Of a stretch of DNA of 64,000 nucleotides, positions 21,453 through 32,508 are shown piece after piece. Below the pieces are notes generated by a model. It worked only from the letters and a program-made list of their open reading frames with translations. It had not been told where the DNA came from and did not search any database. How positions within the stretch are numbered: the first letter of the stretch is position 1; each line of letters begins with the position of its first letter. The stretch is from Oegoconia quadripuncta (lineage: Eukaryota > Arthropoda > Insecta > Lepidoptera > Autostichidae). The position numbers and the translations under genes are program-made. The stretch lies in assembly GCA_949316235.1 (NCBI GenBank), contig OX438758.1, forward strand, positions 16,751,194 to 16,815,193, read 5' to 3'.

Positions 21453-21883
21453 TAATTATATTTGTTGGCAGAAGGCACAGGGCGAACAAAAAAATGTTAT
21501 CTAATTATTTTTCACAGTTGGCATTAATGCCTAACATAATTAAAATTGTTTTGTTTGCCTTGCCCTTCAGCCATAGTCATACTGATGACGAGAACAAGAC
21601 AAGGCATTATGTAAATTGTTTATTACATACATTAGTATGTCGAAATGCAGACAAATTTCACATGATTGACACAAATATATTTGTGAAGAATTTTTATTTG
21701 ACAAAAGGTAGATATTATTATCTATCCAAATTTTATAAACAACAGGTAGCAGAGTCGCTATCTTATTATATTAATAACTCTGTCAATATTTTGACAAAAA
21801 AATTGACTACTGCTTCTATTGAGCAGTGTAATGACAAAAACAAATCTTTGGAATTTATTCGAATTTTAAATAATTTAAATTAG
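21452..21883 (+). pseudogene. LINE ORF1, C-terminal part (SGNH-like domain)
   Basis: Continues the domain that stopped at 19751: LIIFVGRR, then KIVLFALPFSHS, FHMIDTNIFVKNFYLTKGRYYY and a helical tail. The IDTN...LT order is typical of the ORF1 esterase-like domain in these LINEs. It is open to its stop at 21883. Confidence 0.7.
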
Positions 21884-21946
21884 AATTTAAGACAACGGAG
21901 AGTAACTCTGGCACCTTATTAAAATTAATTAAGAATTATAAAACTA

Positions 21947-22511
21947 TTAATAGCCAGCCCACAAAAATATGTAAATTGAACAATAAATATAATTGAAAAG
22001 TATTCCATCAGAATATTCAGGGCATTTTGGGCAAAGAAGACAGACCCCCAGCTTCCTCATATGACGAGTTTGAAATATGTTTAGATGAAGCGCTGTATAT
22101 AATACCAATGGTAATACCAATAAGTACATTTTAATTTGTGGCGATTTTAATATCAATATACTGCAAGACACTGCTTTGACTAGAAGATTCCAATCATTTT
22201 TTCTTTGTCACAACTTAGTTAATGTTTTTCTTGACCCAACCAGGACAACAGCAACTTGTGCAACCTGTCTTGATAATATTTTTGCGAACATCAAACCTGT
22301 TCATAAATCTATTGTTAACAAATTACAATCAGACCACTCTGGTCAATTAACTATTTTTGAGATTGCTGAAAGAAGGTTGAAAAAAAATAATTAAGTGTGT
22401 GCCTGTTAACGAAAGTCGGCTAAAATTATTTCGAAATAATATAATATCAAAAGTGCCTTATTTGACTTATAATGATGATCCAAAAAAATTGTATAACACT
22501 GTATTTGATCA
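21947..22511 (+). pseudogene. LINE ORF2, endonuclease fragment
   Basis: Follows ORF1 at the usual spacing. NIQGILGKED near the start, then an internal deletion, ICGDFNINIL (about 22138) and LQSDHSG (about 22323) mark the apurinic/apyrimidinic-type endonuclease that nicks target DNA; GDFN and SDH hold metal-binding and catalytic residues. The open frame then reaches the linker before the reverse transcriptase (KKLYNTVFDQ) and is cut off by a Gypsy element. Confidence 0.7.
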
Positions 22512-22993
22512 GCGGAGTTACTTTGCGGTGAGCCTCTGCGTCTGCCCGGCGAGTTCTTCGAACAAACCGGATCCACGATCGAACCGGTTCCCCGGAACCA
22601 CAGATACAACCGAATTCTCCGCGCGGTTACGTACTTTCGCCCAGAAGTTACGCCCCGTCCCTACATCTCGGCATAACAAAGAAAAAATTTTCATTTTCAA
22701 AGACCTTGCCACTAGTGAATTTGTCTTCCTGCGCTACGACACTTCATGTAGTGCACTACAACCTGCCTACACCGGACCACATAAGGTAGTTTCCAGAAGC
22801 AACAAGGTCTTCAAGATAGTCATCAACGGCAAAGAGAACAGTCACCGTTGACCGCCTTAAGCCGGCTTATCTACTAACAGACCGAACGGAACTAGAGACG
22901 CAACCGGAATTGGAAAATATCCCCCCACCGGAAAGCAATAGGTACTACGTCACCAGATCCGGACGGCGAGTAAAATTCACAGACCGTCCTTGA
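22512..22993 (+). pseudogene. Gypsy-type pol, integrase C-terminal tail
   Basis: Recognisable as the end of an insect Gypsy integrase: a degraded TTxxPSELVYG-like region, then LRTFAQKLRPVPTSRH (22620 on), FVFLRYDTSCSALQPAYTGP (22720 on), the VNGKExTVTVDRLKPAYL block one frame on (near 22830-22865) and a stop at 22991. Two frameshifts are visible. The part precedes a polypurine tract and LTR, so this is the 3' end of a 5'-truncated element lying in the LINE. Confidence 0.75.
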
Positions 22994-22999
22994 CGGCCC

Positions 23000-23010
23000 G
23001 TGGAGGGGGG
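23000..23010 (+). other. Polypurine tract of the Gypsy element
   Basis: tggagggggg directly precedes the LTR start, the expected primer site for plus-strand DNA synthesis. Confidence 0.7.
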
Positions 23011-23588
23011 TGATGTGGGCTACTTTCCCACTCAAACACACACAATAATATTTACCAATTTACTATTTAAAATAAATATTGTATATAAATTATTATAAAC
23101 ATAAATATCATGCATAAGGTATATAAACATAATTATATATATATATATATATACATAATAAATAATAATACTAATACACATAACATATAACGTTAACACT
23201 ACATTATACACAAATACTAATTACAATAAATTATCGAATCGAGTTCCCTTAGTGTAACTCGACGGAACCGATTCCGGTGTAACGCTCTGTCCCTGTATGA
23301 CGTAGTTGCTCACACGCAGCTACCTGTCAACGCTGCGGTCGCTGGGCGACCTTCCTTGCATTGACCGCCAGTCGAAATCTACTTCCGACGCAGACGCACG
23401 TCGCTTTGTTTCCGCTATTCGTTTCCGATCGCGCTTATAAACTTATCGCTTTGCAATAATAACAAATTGTAATAGTTGCTTTGTGTACTATTCGCATCTT
23501 CCACTCCTTCTGAACTGTTTTGCTGTGTAGTGTGTGGCAATAAACTTTGCTAGTGTACCCTGGGATTTGTCGTTTTACTTCCACATCA
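23011..23588 (+). repeat. Gypsy 3' LTR, 578 bp
   Basis: Starts tgatgtgg and ends ccacatca, an exact 8-bp terminal inverted repeat in TG...CA form. Internal landmarks are an (at)n run near 23137, a GC-richer promoter-like half and an aataaa signal near 23542. No second LTR copy occurs in the window. Confidence 0.8.
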
Positions 23589-24856
23589 TCATACAGGAGT
23601 CCTGAGGTAACCGAACACTATACTTCTATAGCCACGTTGTCCCATCCACCAGGTGATGTTGCGGTCAAATGCATATCATCGTTTATCAAAAAACCTGTGT
23701 AGTGGAAGAATTGTAAGACTAATACACGCTTATTATTTTCAGATAATGGCATCTGATCGTGTGTGCCATGTTTGCTGGTTGCGCACACAAAGAGAAGCTC
23801 GCCGAATAAACATTATTGATGCTACCAGATCTCTATCTGAGGGAACAGTGAGCCCTCTACCTGTGGAAGCAGGCAGTTCACTGCCTGAGGAAGTAGAGGA
23901 AACACAACATGAGCAACAGCCCGAAACTTCAAGTCAATCATTACCTTTACCCGACTACAGGCGAGCAGCCAATACCAGTAATCACTGTGTTTTTCCCAAT
24001 TGCAATCATACCACCCTACACAGTATTACTGAAAAATTACGTGCAATTATCCTGAGTAATTACCATTATTATCTGCCAAACCTAGCACGCGTTTGCAGTC
24101 AACTTTTGATCACTAATTCATGGGATACATTATATGACTCTGAAAATAGTATAGGGACATTCACCGCCCGACAGATACAACATGTATTTTCGTTTGTGAA
24201 TGCGTTCAATCCCACCTGGATTTTGAAAATGTTGAGGAAATGGGTGACCGAGTTTTTGAGTACTGGGTGGGATTAACAAAAGAAAAGTTCCATAATGTTG
24301 TTGAAGAAGTACCCCGAATATTAGAAATACGAAGAGGAAAATTGGGCTTGACAGCACTATTATTAAAAATGAGGACATGTGATTCCGATGATAGAATTGC
24401 AACATTAGTAGAAGTACCCCGTCGTACCTTGGAGTCTTTAATGGACAAAGTGAGGGAAGTACTCGTACAAGATTTTGTGGAGAGAAATCTGGGAATAAAT
24501 CAATTAAGAAGGGAAGAACTGTTGCAACACAATTTGTCCATACTGACTGTATGGAAATGGTAACAATGCCATTGTCATATTTGATGGCACATCTATATGT
24601 ATATATAAGTTGATTGAAGAAGCATTCGGGTCAATTACTAGCAACGATTGGAAAATAGAGTGTGATCACGTCAAAAACGTGGAAAGAAAATACTGGGAAC
24701 GTGATTTTGTACTTGACGATAATTTAGAAGAATTTATAATTCAGTTCGGAGGAGAAGATAGCGATACTAGTTCTATTTCTAGTGAAGTATCTGAAACTTC
24801 ACTACAATTAGAACATATTATGTCAGAGCCAGACAGACATAATATCTGGAGTTGAA

Positions 24857-24977
24857 TATTTAGAACCAGATTTTGACTATGACGAATAAATATATTCATC
24901 TCATAAATATATTCATCTCATAAATATATTCATCACGTATAAATATATTCATAACAGTCAAAATCTGGTTCTAAATA
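24857..24977. repeat. 22-bp inverted repeat around a tandem array
   Basis: tatttagaaccagattttga at 24857 recurs inverted, ending at 24977. Between the arms the word aaatatattcatctcat or close variants occurs about four times. A small foldback inside the mariner-type insertion of copy B. Confidence 0.75.
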
Positions 24978-24999
24978 ATAATAAAGTCAGTTCAATTCA

Positions 25000-25280
25000 A
25001 TTCTAATTGCATTGACGGGTTTCTTATTATTTGTCGACTCAACTTTTTTTGTATAGGCAAGTAAAAGTAAATAAATGTGTGTACATAATACTGTGAAGTA
25101 TTTTTTTTATTTGTTGACTTTTCCTGTAATTCTGTACATAATCCAATATTTTTTATTCACTAATCATCATTTATATAAATATTTGTATTCCAAAGTATCA
25201 AGATTGTACAAATAAACTATACATTATTTGCTGTGTTGCTAGGGTGAGAATTAAAATTACCCATGTAAACAGACTTTTTA
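25000..25280. other. Gene-free interior of the copy B insertion
   Basis: AT-rich, stops throughout; presumably decayed interior of the mariner-type element. Confidence 0.35.
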
Positions 25281-26037
25281 GACAGACTCTATGCATTAAT
25301 CAAAATGGAGAACATTTTGAGCACCTTATATCATAAAGTTATTAATAAAAATAATAATTATTTTTCAAATAATTTTATTGTTTGATTGCATATGCATCTT
25401 CTTAATCATTTTTGTAGCTACAACAAAAAGTTACCTCTTGTTATGGCCTGACAAAAAAATCTAAGTACTTTAAATGTATGAAAAAAGTTTTTTTTGATTT
25501 CTGACTTTTCTAGTACTGAAACCTCAGTTGGTCCCATTGAACTTTTTGATCAGCATACGGAACAGGATCGATTAGTATCAATTTTTTTTTTTGTGAAAAA
25601 TGGTAATTTTCTTGCTAACCGTACATTTTTTTTGAAAATCTGTGAATGGGAATGAAATTTTTTTGAAAAATTATGGATAGTCTCCTAAGACCAATTTCTT
25701 GTAGCTGCAACGATTAAGGTACCTCCCTTGGCTGCCCCATTGAAACTTTCCACCCTGTATATAAATAAAAGCTCAAATTACAAATTCCAAAAACAAACTT
25801 ATTCACTTCACAAATACAGAAACTTACTCAAAACGTTTATGATTATTGCCTGCGATGGATATATTGTTGACTGCTTTGGCCCATATAAAGCAACTACATC
25901 AGACTCCGATATAATGACTAGTCTATTTTGTGATGATAGGTCTGCCTTAAGATCATATTTCCGAAGTGATGATGTGTTTATTCTCGACAGAGGTTTTAGA
26001 GACAGTATAAGTTTGTTAGAGGGATGTGGTTATAGAA

Positions 26038-26580
26038 CATGTAAGGTCAACAGCAGTTTGGTTACCGACCATATAATCAAGGTAAATAACAGCTAGGTTA
26101 TCGACCAAGAAATGTACAACAAAGATCCTCTACTGACATAAGCATGATGCGCACAGCCCCAATCGCGAAACTTTAAGGATTTCGCATGAATAAACTACAC
26201 CATGACTGAGACCGACGATAATAACACGGATGACATCTATGATCCGAACAGTGCCTATTACTATACGGTCCGTATAATACGGAAGACTATATATATACAG
26301 ATAGCACTAATGAAAACTGCGAAATTCACGAGACTGAAAGTGACGATCAGGAGACTATAATTCAGAACATTGTAAATTTTCATATCCTAGCCTCGAACAA
26401 AAGAAAGAAATAATACACTTTAATTGCACTCCTAAATTAACCTTACATAGAAATACAAGATATAAACTCTAAAATGACTCTAAAACTACTGGAGGTTCTA
26501 GATCTTTAACAGCCCTACTAAAGCAAATGAATTTGAAATCAATTGAAATCAATATCTGAATTTCACATTTCATGCTTGAA
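26038..26580 (+). pseudogene. Errantivirus-type gag, C-terminal remnant
   Basis: In one frame with a single early stop the sequence reads GYRPYNQ, GYRPRN and then STDISMMRTAPIA, a motif I associate with the C-terminal end of TED-like errantivirus gag proteins (insect LTR elements with env). Further stops follow. The remnant directly abuts copy B. It carries no complete domain. Confidence 0.5.
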
Positions 26581-26582
26581 AT

Positions 26583-26797
26583 TACTAATATTATAAATGC
26601 GAAGTTTGGATGTTTGTTTGTTGCTCAATCACGGCGAAACAGATGAACGAATTTGGATGAAATTTGGTATTCAGGTAGAACATGCCCTGGATTAAGATAG
26701 AGGATATTTTTTATTCCGATAAAGTGAGTATTTCCCGCGGGATAAACAAATTTCCGCGATAAAGTAATTTCACGCGGGCGAAGCCGCGGGTAGCTAT
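26583..26797 (+). mobile_element. Short lepidopteran Helitron
   Basis: Opens with ctaatattataaatgcgaag and the ctcaatcacggcgaaacaga block, has the cccgcgggataaa middle and ends near gaagccgcgggtagctat. The same family occurs at 62136-62383. The end reads CTAT rather than CTAG. Confidence 0.7.
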
Positions 26798-26816
26798 TCC
26801 CCCGCGGCTTCGCCCT
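26777..26816. repeat. 15-bp perfect hairpin at the Helitron end
   Basis: gggcgaagccgcggg at 26777-26791 pairs exactly with 26802-26816 across a 10-base loop. Helitron 3' hairpins usually lie inside the element; here the right arm is outside the apparent end, so a second Helitron end in the opposite direction may meet it. Confidence 0.65.
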
Positions 26817-26869
26817 ATTATCGCTATCTATATAATTTTGTGGCAAATTAGTAGTTAATATATTTGGTG

Positions 26870-27300
26870 TCATTGTTAATTGATGAAATACAAACTTTGC
26901 CAGGCTCATAAAGTAGTGTGCTGCCAACAGCAATTGTTTTGATCTTGTCCGATATCATTTGCAAATTAAATTTTTTAGCACCTGGCTGCCATTATCCAAG
27001 AATGCTTCTCCTTATCTACGAGTATATCATGCAAACGGGTATTGTGTTTTTAAATTTGCTACATCACTGTGTGATTTTAGACATAATGTGCAAATTTATT
27101 TGACTTAGCACACTTCACACGCTCTTCAAAAGGTGCAGTTTTATATTTTGGGCACATGTATATTGGGTGATCATTTTTACAATAAAACATACAGCTATAA
27201 AATTCGCAACTTTAAATGGCACCGATCTATGAAATTTCGGTTTATAATTACTTTTTTGGTGAGGACTTTCCTCCATAGTAATTGCTCTTTTTTCTAAAAA
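26870..27300 (-). pseudogene. BEL/Pao-type gag-protease scrap
   Basis: On the minus strand the frame around 27115-27260 reads KMITQYTCAQN-like and, one frame away, HPIYMCPKYKTAPFEERV, the zinc-knuckle pattern of Pao/BEL gag. Downstream scraps toward 26880 resemble the start of the aspartic protease region (IAVGSTLLY-like). Stops are frequent. It differs from the BEL family of the 30-47 kb array. Confidence 0.5.
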
Positions 27301-27379
27301 GGACAAAAATGTTCGTATAAGAATCTAGTTTCCTTGATAATATGGAAATTAATAACATGTCCCACATATCATGGGTTGT

Positions 27380-28115
27380 TAATTGAAGTCTGAGGTTTAT
27401 ATTAAATACCCAGAAGGTATAAAAGAGAAACCAGGGAAGGTATTAAGATTAAAGAAAACATTATACGGTTTAAAAGAGGGTGATTCTTTTAAACCGTATA
27501 ATCTTCTGATGGAATGAAAAACTATATAATTTTCTCATAAATATTTATTTGAAACAATCACTACATGACTTCTGTTTATAATAAGAAAAGATGTGTACAT
27601 ATTAATATTCGTCGATGACATTATTAGCACTCGGATAGGACAGATTATCATAGAGCAGTTAAATAAAGAGTTTCAAGCTAAATCATTAAGAGACATATTA
27701 ACTTTTTGGGAATGGAAATAACAAGGTTATAAGGAAATAAGAAGGATGGGAAATAAAACAAACAATAATAATAGAGGAGATTTTATCAAAATTTAATGCA
27801 ACTGCAAAGGAATTAGTACACCGATGGAAATTAATCTTGATATTGATGAGAATGCTGAGATTATCAATGTACCATACAGAGAGTACCATACATACCTTAG
27901 ATCGCTCATGTACTTGGCACTAATAAGTAGACTAGACATAGCATTTTCTACATGTTTATCAGCAGATATCTTGATAGATCTACTGCTAAATTGTGGACAG
28001 TTGGAAAGCGAATTCGATAGATATCGATGTATAAGATGAAACATACATTAAAAACAGGTTTAGTATACAGGGCAGAAAAGAACAATTCTTTGCAGAGATT
28101 TTCAGGTGCCGATTA
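27380..28115 (+). pseudogene. Copia-type reverse transcriptase/RNase H remnant
   Basis: Pieces in several frames: VYIKYPEGIKEKPGKVLRLKKTLYGLK (27388 on; KTLYGLK is typical of Copia), HINIRR near the degraded catalytic YVDD site, MEINLDIDENAEIINVPYRE and LMYLALISRLDIAFS (27824-27960), and a frame reading DRSTAKLWTVGKR near 27970-28015. Many shifts and stops. A short inverted duplication at 27460-27502 breaks the LYGLK motif. Confidence 0.75.
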
Positions 28116-29010
28116 GGCCGGCGACAGACAGGCAGAAGGCCTTCGACCGAGTGTGGCACCCAGCACTCGTGTTCAAGTTAGCCAACTCCGCAGCCCCACG
28201 TTGTGAAAACAATCGCCTCCTTCCTGGAAGACCGACGCTTCCACGTGATAATGGAAGGCGAACACCCAATAGAAGCAAGGGCAGCTGCCTGTCTCCAGTG
28301 TGCTACGCCAGGTATACAGATGACACCCCAACCGAGGGCGAAGCGTCCCTTGCGTTATACGCAGATGACGCCGCCTTGGTTACCTCGTCACTCATCGTGG
28401 ACCACGCACGCAGGAAGAGGCAGACCACCCGCGATTCCTGGATCAGACACTGGAGACTGGCGGTCACCGTGGCACAAACCCAGGCCATTGTCGTCGGACG
28501 CCGCACAAAACACCCGGACAAGAAGCTTCGCCTGCTCGGCGAGGAGATCGACTGGACTCGCAAGATGAAATACCTTGGAGTCTGGATCGGTCATGGCCTG
28601 AGCATGGGCGATCACACCAAAGCTGTCGTCGGCCAAGCGCGCGCGGCCCGCGCGTTTCTCCGCCCGATCCTATCATCTCGTCTCCCCACCACGATGAAAA
28701 AGATGGGCATCTACAACCTCTACCTACGTCAGAATAAGAATAAGAACTCACAGGGCCTCCCCGAACGGGATCCCACCTAATGGGCTCGAGCGCATCGGCG
28801 GCGTGAAGAAAGAAGATGTGGCCGATTCGACGCTCGCCTGCCCCCTGAGCTCGTCGGCCTCATCACCCCCTGGATTTGACCCACCCAACGAACCAGCACG
28901 CGAGTGGCGCAGACAGCCTCGACAAATTGACCATTGTCACGTTATCGACTCGCCAGTCCCCAACCCAGGACGAGGCAGGAATACCCGATTGTATTGTCGA
29001 GACAGTGACT
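28106..29010 (+). pseudogene. Jockey-type LINE ORF2, 3' half
   Basis: Begins within the reverse transcriptase fingers (QKAFDRVWHPALVFKL) and continues through a two-frame stretch with KTIASFLEDRRFHVIM, GSCLSPVCYARYTDD, the catalytic ALYADDAALV (about 28356), RLAVTVAQTQAIVVG and MKYLGVWIGHGLS. After 28730 the C-terminal part is recognisable as RRFDARLPPELVGLI, then the reading ends in a stop near 29009. GC content is clearly higher than in the surroundings. The deletion near 28195 and frame changes make it a 5'-truncated, dead copy. Confidence 0.85.
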
Positions 29011-29193
29011 GATAGCTTGGCGCTGAGCGTGTTAATGTTGAACCATAGACAGTTTTCGTGAACGAATGTGTTTGGCGATAGAGGTGCGGTATTTTAAAGA
29101 CGTTTACCGATTTACAGTGTGGCCAACGTGGAGGTATACATTTTTTTTTGCAGTTGTGCGGTAATAATTTTTTTCTGTAGATACGGAAAATTC

Positions 29194-30090
29194 AATATGG
29201 AGCGTTTTTCGCTTGAGCAACGTGTTTTAATTATAAAAATGTTCTACTCAAACCAATCTTCTATTGTGGAAACGCTGAGAAAATTGCGCCCAATTTTCGG
29301 TAGAAATCACTTACCTTCACGGCTAACAATATTTATTTATTTTATTGGGCATACAGAACAAGTTACAGTATAACAAGGTCGAATAGGTATACATAGAACT
29401 TATAAAACTAGACTATAACTCTGGGTATGTATGCACAGAATGAAATATTAATATCATGCTAGCAGTGTAACAATCAATCTAACAAACATTCAATTATCGG
29501 TGATGAAGTAAGAAAGAAGTAATTGTTCTAAAGTTGAGTCACAAAATAAACTTTGCCAAACTTAATTACAAAATATCAGCTTTGTTTGTCTTCTAAACGT
29601 AAGTAAATTATGTACAAAAATATCCAAGGAAGAACACTCAGCCACAGTGTCATTGTACAAGCGGCACATTCGGACTACGGGATTATAAAAAGAAGTATTA
29701 TTTGTATACAATGGCTCGTTTGGTGAATAAATTTGAACAGCATGTCATTGCAACAAATAAACCAATTCCTCAGCGTGCCAGAAGAGTTCGTTCGTAGCAG
29801 AATCTTGAAAGTGTTCGTGAAAGTGTAGCCGAAGATCCGACATTGTCCACTAGGCGACGTTCTCAACAACTGCAAATTAAGAGGACCTCTCTACAGACTA
29901 TTTTGAAGAAAGACCTGGGTCTCTTCCCATATAAGGTTAACTCAGGAACTTCAGCCTAGGGATCATGAACGCCGTCGTAACTTTAGTAATTTTGTGCTAA
30001 CCAAATTGGAAAACGACCCAGATTTTCATAAAAAAATCATTATGAGTGATGAAGCCCATTTTAATTGTGTTTTATAAAGGACGATGGGAA
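29194..30090 (+). pseudogene. Mariner-type transposase, N-terminal half, interrupted by a LINE tail
   Basis: MERFSLEQRVLIIKMFYSNQ (29197 on) starts the helix-turn-helix region with the typical RKLRPIFGR. The frame is broken at 29325 by a LINE tail and resumes at 29710 as ARLVNKFEQ, then VRESVAEDPTLSTRRRSQQL, a GLFPYK block and MSDEAHFN, the first catalytic motif (about 30042). Several stops and shifts. The rest of the catalytic domain is absent. Confidence 0.75.
29325..29707 (-). repeat. LINE 3' end inserted in the mariner gene
   Basis: Starts with a poly-T-like atttatttattttattgggc, as expected for the reversed 3' end of a lepidopteran LINE, and is flanked on both sides by acaat, which fits a target-site duplication: removing one copy joins the mariner frame. 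Confidence 0.6.
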
Positions 30091-30099
30091 GAAATGTCC

Positions 30100-30477
30100 C
30101 CACCATCCAACAGATTTGAAATAAGTGTCATTTGAAGCATCTAGTAGGATAGACATTTTTTTATTATGGCGACGTACTTCAAATACGTGGGGTTTAGGTT
30201 TAATGATACATTGTTGTTTTATATATTTTTTTCCTTTTTAATTAGATTGCGCATAAAATAATTATACCTACGCTAATAGCGTAGGTACAGGAAACCGATT
30301 TGGGCTTGTCGAGACATGCACAGAGGTCCTGCGTCTCCTACCCCTCCCCTGCCTCCCTCAACCCTCAGGTATCGCCGCACACGCACCGACCAGCCAGGTA
30401 GTCGCAGTCGTCACTCGTTTGTTATTCGCTACGCACGTGGTTATCATTATCGGTGCTCCGGTTATATCGGTTTCGAA
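30100..30477. other. Unassigned stretch before the BEL array
   Basis: Contains a small palindrome cctacgctaatagcgtagg near 30269 and a pyrimidine-rich block (30330-30370). No gene is recognisable. It stops where BEL sequence begins in the middle of a codon run. Confidence 0.4.
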
Positions 30478-32288
30478 TCCATAGGGAAGAGTGGCGGTGG
30501 GTTCCCAGCGCTTTGAATGTAGCAGACGATGCAACCAAATTATTTAAGGGGTCTAAGAATCCCTTAGGTAGATGGTTAAGCGGTCCGTCTTTCTTATTTT
30601 CGGAGAACGATTGGCCCAGCGATGAAACGGGGTCTTTTGTTTTCGATACGCCCGGAGAGATGAGAAAGACCGTCCTCCTCACTCAGGTTTCAGAGCATCT
30701 TGTGCCGATCATTCCCGAAGCTAGCCGTTTCAGTAAATGGTTGACGTTCCTGCGAAGTACAGCGATAGTGCGTAAATTTTGTAATTCTCTCATTGGGAAA
30801 GTAAGAAAAACCCATATTGCTGACGCGATTTTGCCTTTGACTGCAGAGGATTTACGTTTCGCAGAATTGCTAGTTTGGCGTAGTGTACAGCACAAAGAAT
30901 TTTCAACAGTTCTGGCTTGCTTACGAAGCGGTAATCCTTTGCCAGCTAGCAGCAAACTAAAGTTGCTAAACCCTTTTCTAGACGATAATCAGTTGTTAAG
31001 GTTAGGAGGACGGATTGACAATGTCGCGCATACTGACATTGTGAAACGTCCTCTCATCCTACCTGGGAATAACCGAATTGTTCGATTGCTAATCCAGCAT
31101 CTTCATGAACGGTTCGGTCATGCCCACAATGAAACTGTATTAAATGAATGTCGTAGACTTTTCTGGGTTATCGGCCTCCGTAATGTCGTACGCTCTGTGG
31201 CGCATAGCTGTCAACTATGTAGAATTCGTCGCGCCGTTGCTCCCATACCATTAGAAGGTGCTCTACCTGCCGAACGGCTTGATCACCATACACGTCCATT
31301 CACACATGTAGGTTTGGATTATTTTGGTCCTATGCTGGTGACGATTGGTCGGCGGAACGAGAAGAGGTGGGTTGCCTTATTCACGTGCTTGACGACGAGA
31401 GCGGTTCACTTAGAGCTCATACAGAATTTATCAGCAGACGCAGCGATATTGGGGCTTCGACGCTTCATCGCAAGGAGAGGTTGTCCGTCAACTATCACGA
31501 GTGACAATGCAACGGCCTTCCATGGAGCCGACAACGATTTGAAGCGTGCCCGTTTGGAAATGGAGGGGGCCACCAGAGCGTTCGCAACGAATCTGATGAT
31601 TGTGTGGAAGTACTTACCACCAGCAACGCCATCAATGGCCGGGTCCTGGGAGAGATTAATCGGGACCGTAAAGAGGGCTCTGGCGACCGTGTTGAAGGAG
31701 AAATCCCCGAAAGAACCCACTCTTCAGACACTTCTCGCCGAAGTTGAGAATATTGTGAATTCGAGACCACTTACCTATGTCCAAACCGGCACGGAAGACA
31801 AAGAAGCTTTAACGCCGTTCCATTTTTTACTTGGAAGCGCTTCTGGAGCTACACAAATGTGCAATTCCGAGCCGGAGTACGTTGGCCGGAAAGAATGGCG
31901 AAGAGTACAAAGCTTAGCGGATGCTTTCTGGTCGAGATGGGTCGAAGAATATCTTCCCACTCTTCGCCAACATCACTTCACAGCAAAACACAACGATAAA
32001 GATTGCACTGTCGGAGATATAGTCGTCGTTGCTGATCCCAACTTACCCCGGAACGTATGGCCTATGGGGCGCATAATCGCAACTTTACCTGGAAAAGATG
32101 GAGTCATACGAGTGGTAGACGTCCTCACTAAAGGGGGAATTTTTCGACGGCCTCTTAGAAGAGTTGTACCGCTACCTGTCCATTCTCCTGAACCAACGGC
32201 CATGATAGGCGGTTCAACGGAGAGGGGAATGTCAGCGATGGAGGCCGTGGATACCGCAGACCACGCGAAGAGCGTGGAGGTTGATTAG
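30478..32288 (+). pseudogene. BEL/Pao pol fragment 1 (RNase H end, integrase, DUF5641)
   Basis: Open from an internal breakpoint at about 30478 to the native stop at 32286. In order: the post-RNase H segment EEWRWVPSALNVADD; the H2C2 zinc-binding part of the integrase (HERFGHAHNETVL, then CQLCR, about 31100-31220); the DDE core with VGLDYFGPM (31310) and TSDNATAFHG (31498); and the C-terminal DUF5641 domain with SLADAFWSRWVEEYLPTL (31910 on). Protease and reverse transcriptase are missing. Integrase inserts the element DNA into the host chromosome. The matching pieces at 40985-43207 are nearly identical over the shared length. Confidence 0.9.
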
Positions 32289-32311
32289 GGAGGCCTATAA
32301 CTGGCCACCAA

Positions 32312-32508
32312 TGTTCATATTTACTTTTTAAGAACGAGCAAATTCTAAATTGACAACACATAATTTTTGGCATCTTTGCGTTTCGGTTTTTGCTTTAGTT
32401 GCTTTCTCTATATATTTTCTTTATTTTATTAATATTAAAACACAGTCTATACGAAAACGAGTAGTTATTTCTTCCACCAGCGCACCGCTCTTAGCTATCG
32501 TCGATATT
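32312..32508 (+). repeat. BEL LTR copy 1 (type a), 197 bp
   Basis: Starts tgttcatatttacttttta and ends cgtcgatatt. Directly follows the pol stop by 23 bp. The same 197-bp segment, whole or cut, occurs 13 times in 30-44 kb. Confidence 0.8.

Larger units (their letters stand above)
24600..25757 (+). mobile_element. Mariner-type insertion in copy B, degraded
   Basis: The right end reads ctttccaccctg before a TA, matching the mariner-type ends elsewhere in the window (cagggtg/cagtgtgg). Near 25290 the frame FRQTLCINQNGEHFEHL is the usual C-terminus of these transposases. The left end is not clean. The first open stretch (24610-24855) ends in a D/S-rich tail of the kind seen in IS630/Tc1-type transposases (CDHVKNVERKYWERDFV) and may come from another element. 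Confidence 0.55.
23742..26037 (+). pseudogene. ISL2EU-like transposase, copy B, interrupted
   Basis: An acceptor (ttattttcag) precedes codons reading MASDRVCHVCW, the second half of the zinc-binding unit; the CxxC first exon is not found. Next come an acidic linker, NHCVFPNCNHTTL, and after a frameshift near 24230 the region MGDRVFEYWVGLTKEKFH up to IFDGTSIY (24590), which holds the first catalytic aspartate. A mariner-type insertion then separates it from 25760, where the frame resumes as NKSSNYKFQKQTYSLHKYRN and reaches VFILDRGFRDSI with the second aspartate. Similarity ends at about 26037, before the glutamate, where errantivirus gag-like sequence begins. Confidence 0.8.

Noticed and set aside
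24610..24855. Independent small gene with an acidic tail
   Set aside because: Its tail resembles the end of IS630/Tc1-type transposases and it lies inside an insertion; more likely transposon debris than a host gene.
28388..28751. Minus-strand open frames over the Jockey reverse transcriptase
   Set aside because: Antisense shadows of a GC-rich coding segment with the YADD motif on the plus strand.
31406..31720. Minus-strand open frames of 60-104 codons opposite BEL integrase, repeated at each array copy
   Set aside because: Shadows of the integrase on the opposite strand; they recur only because the integrase does.
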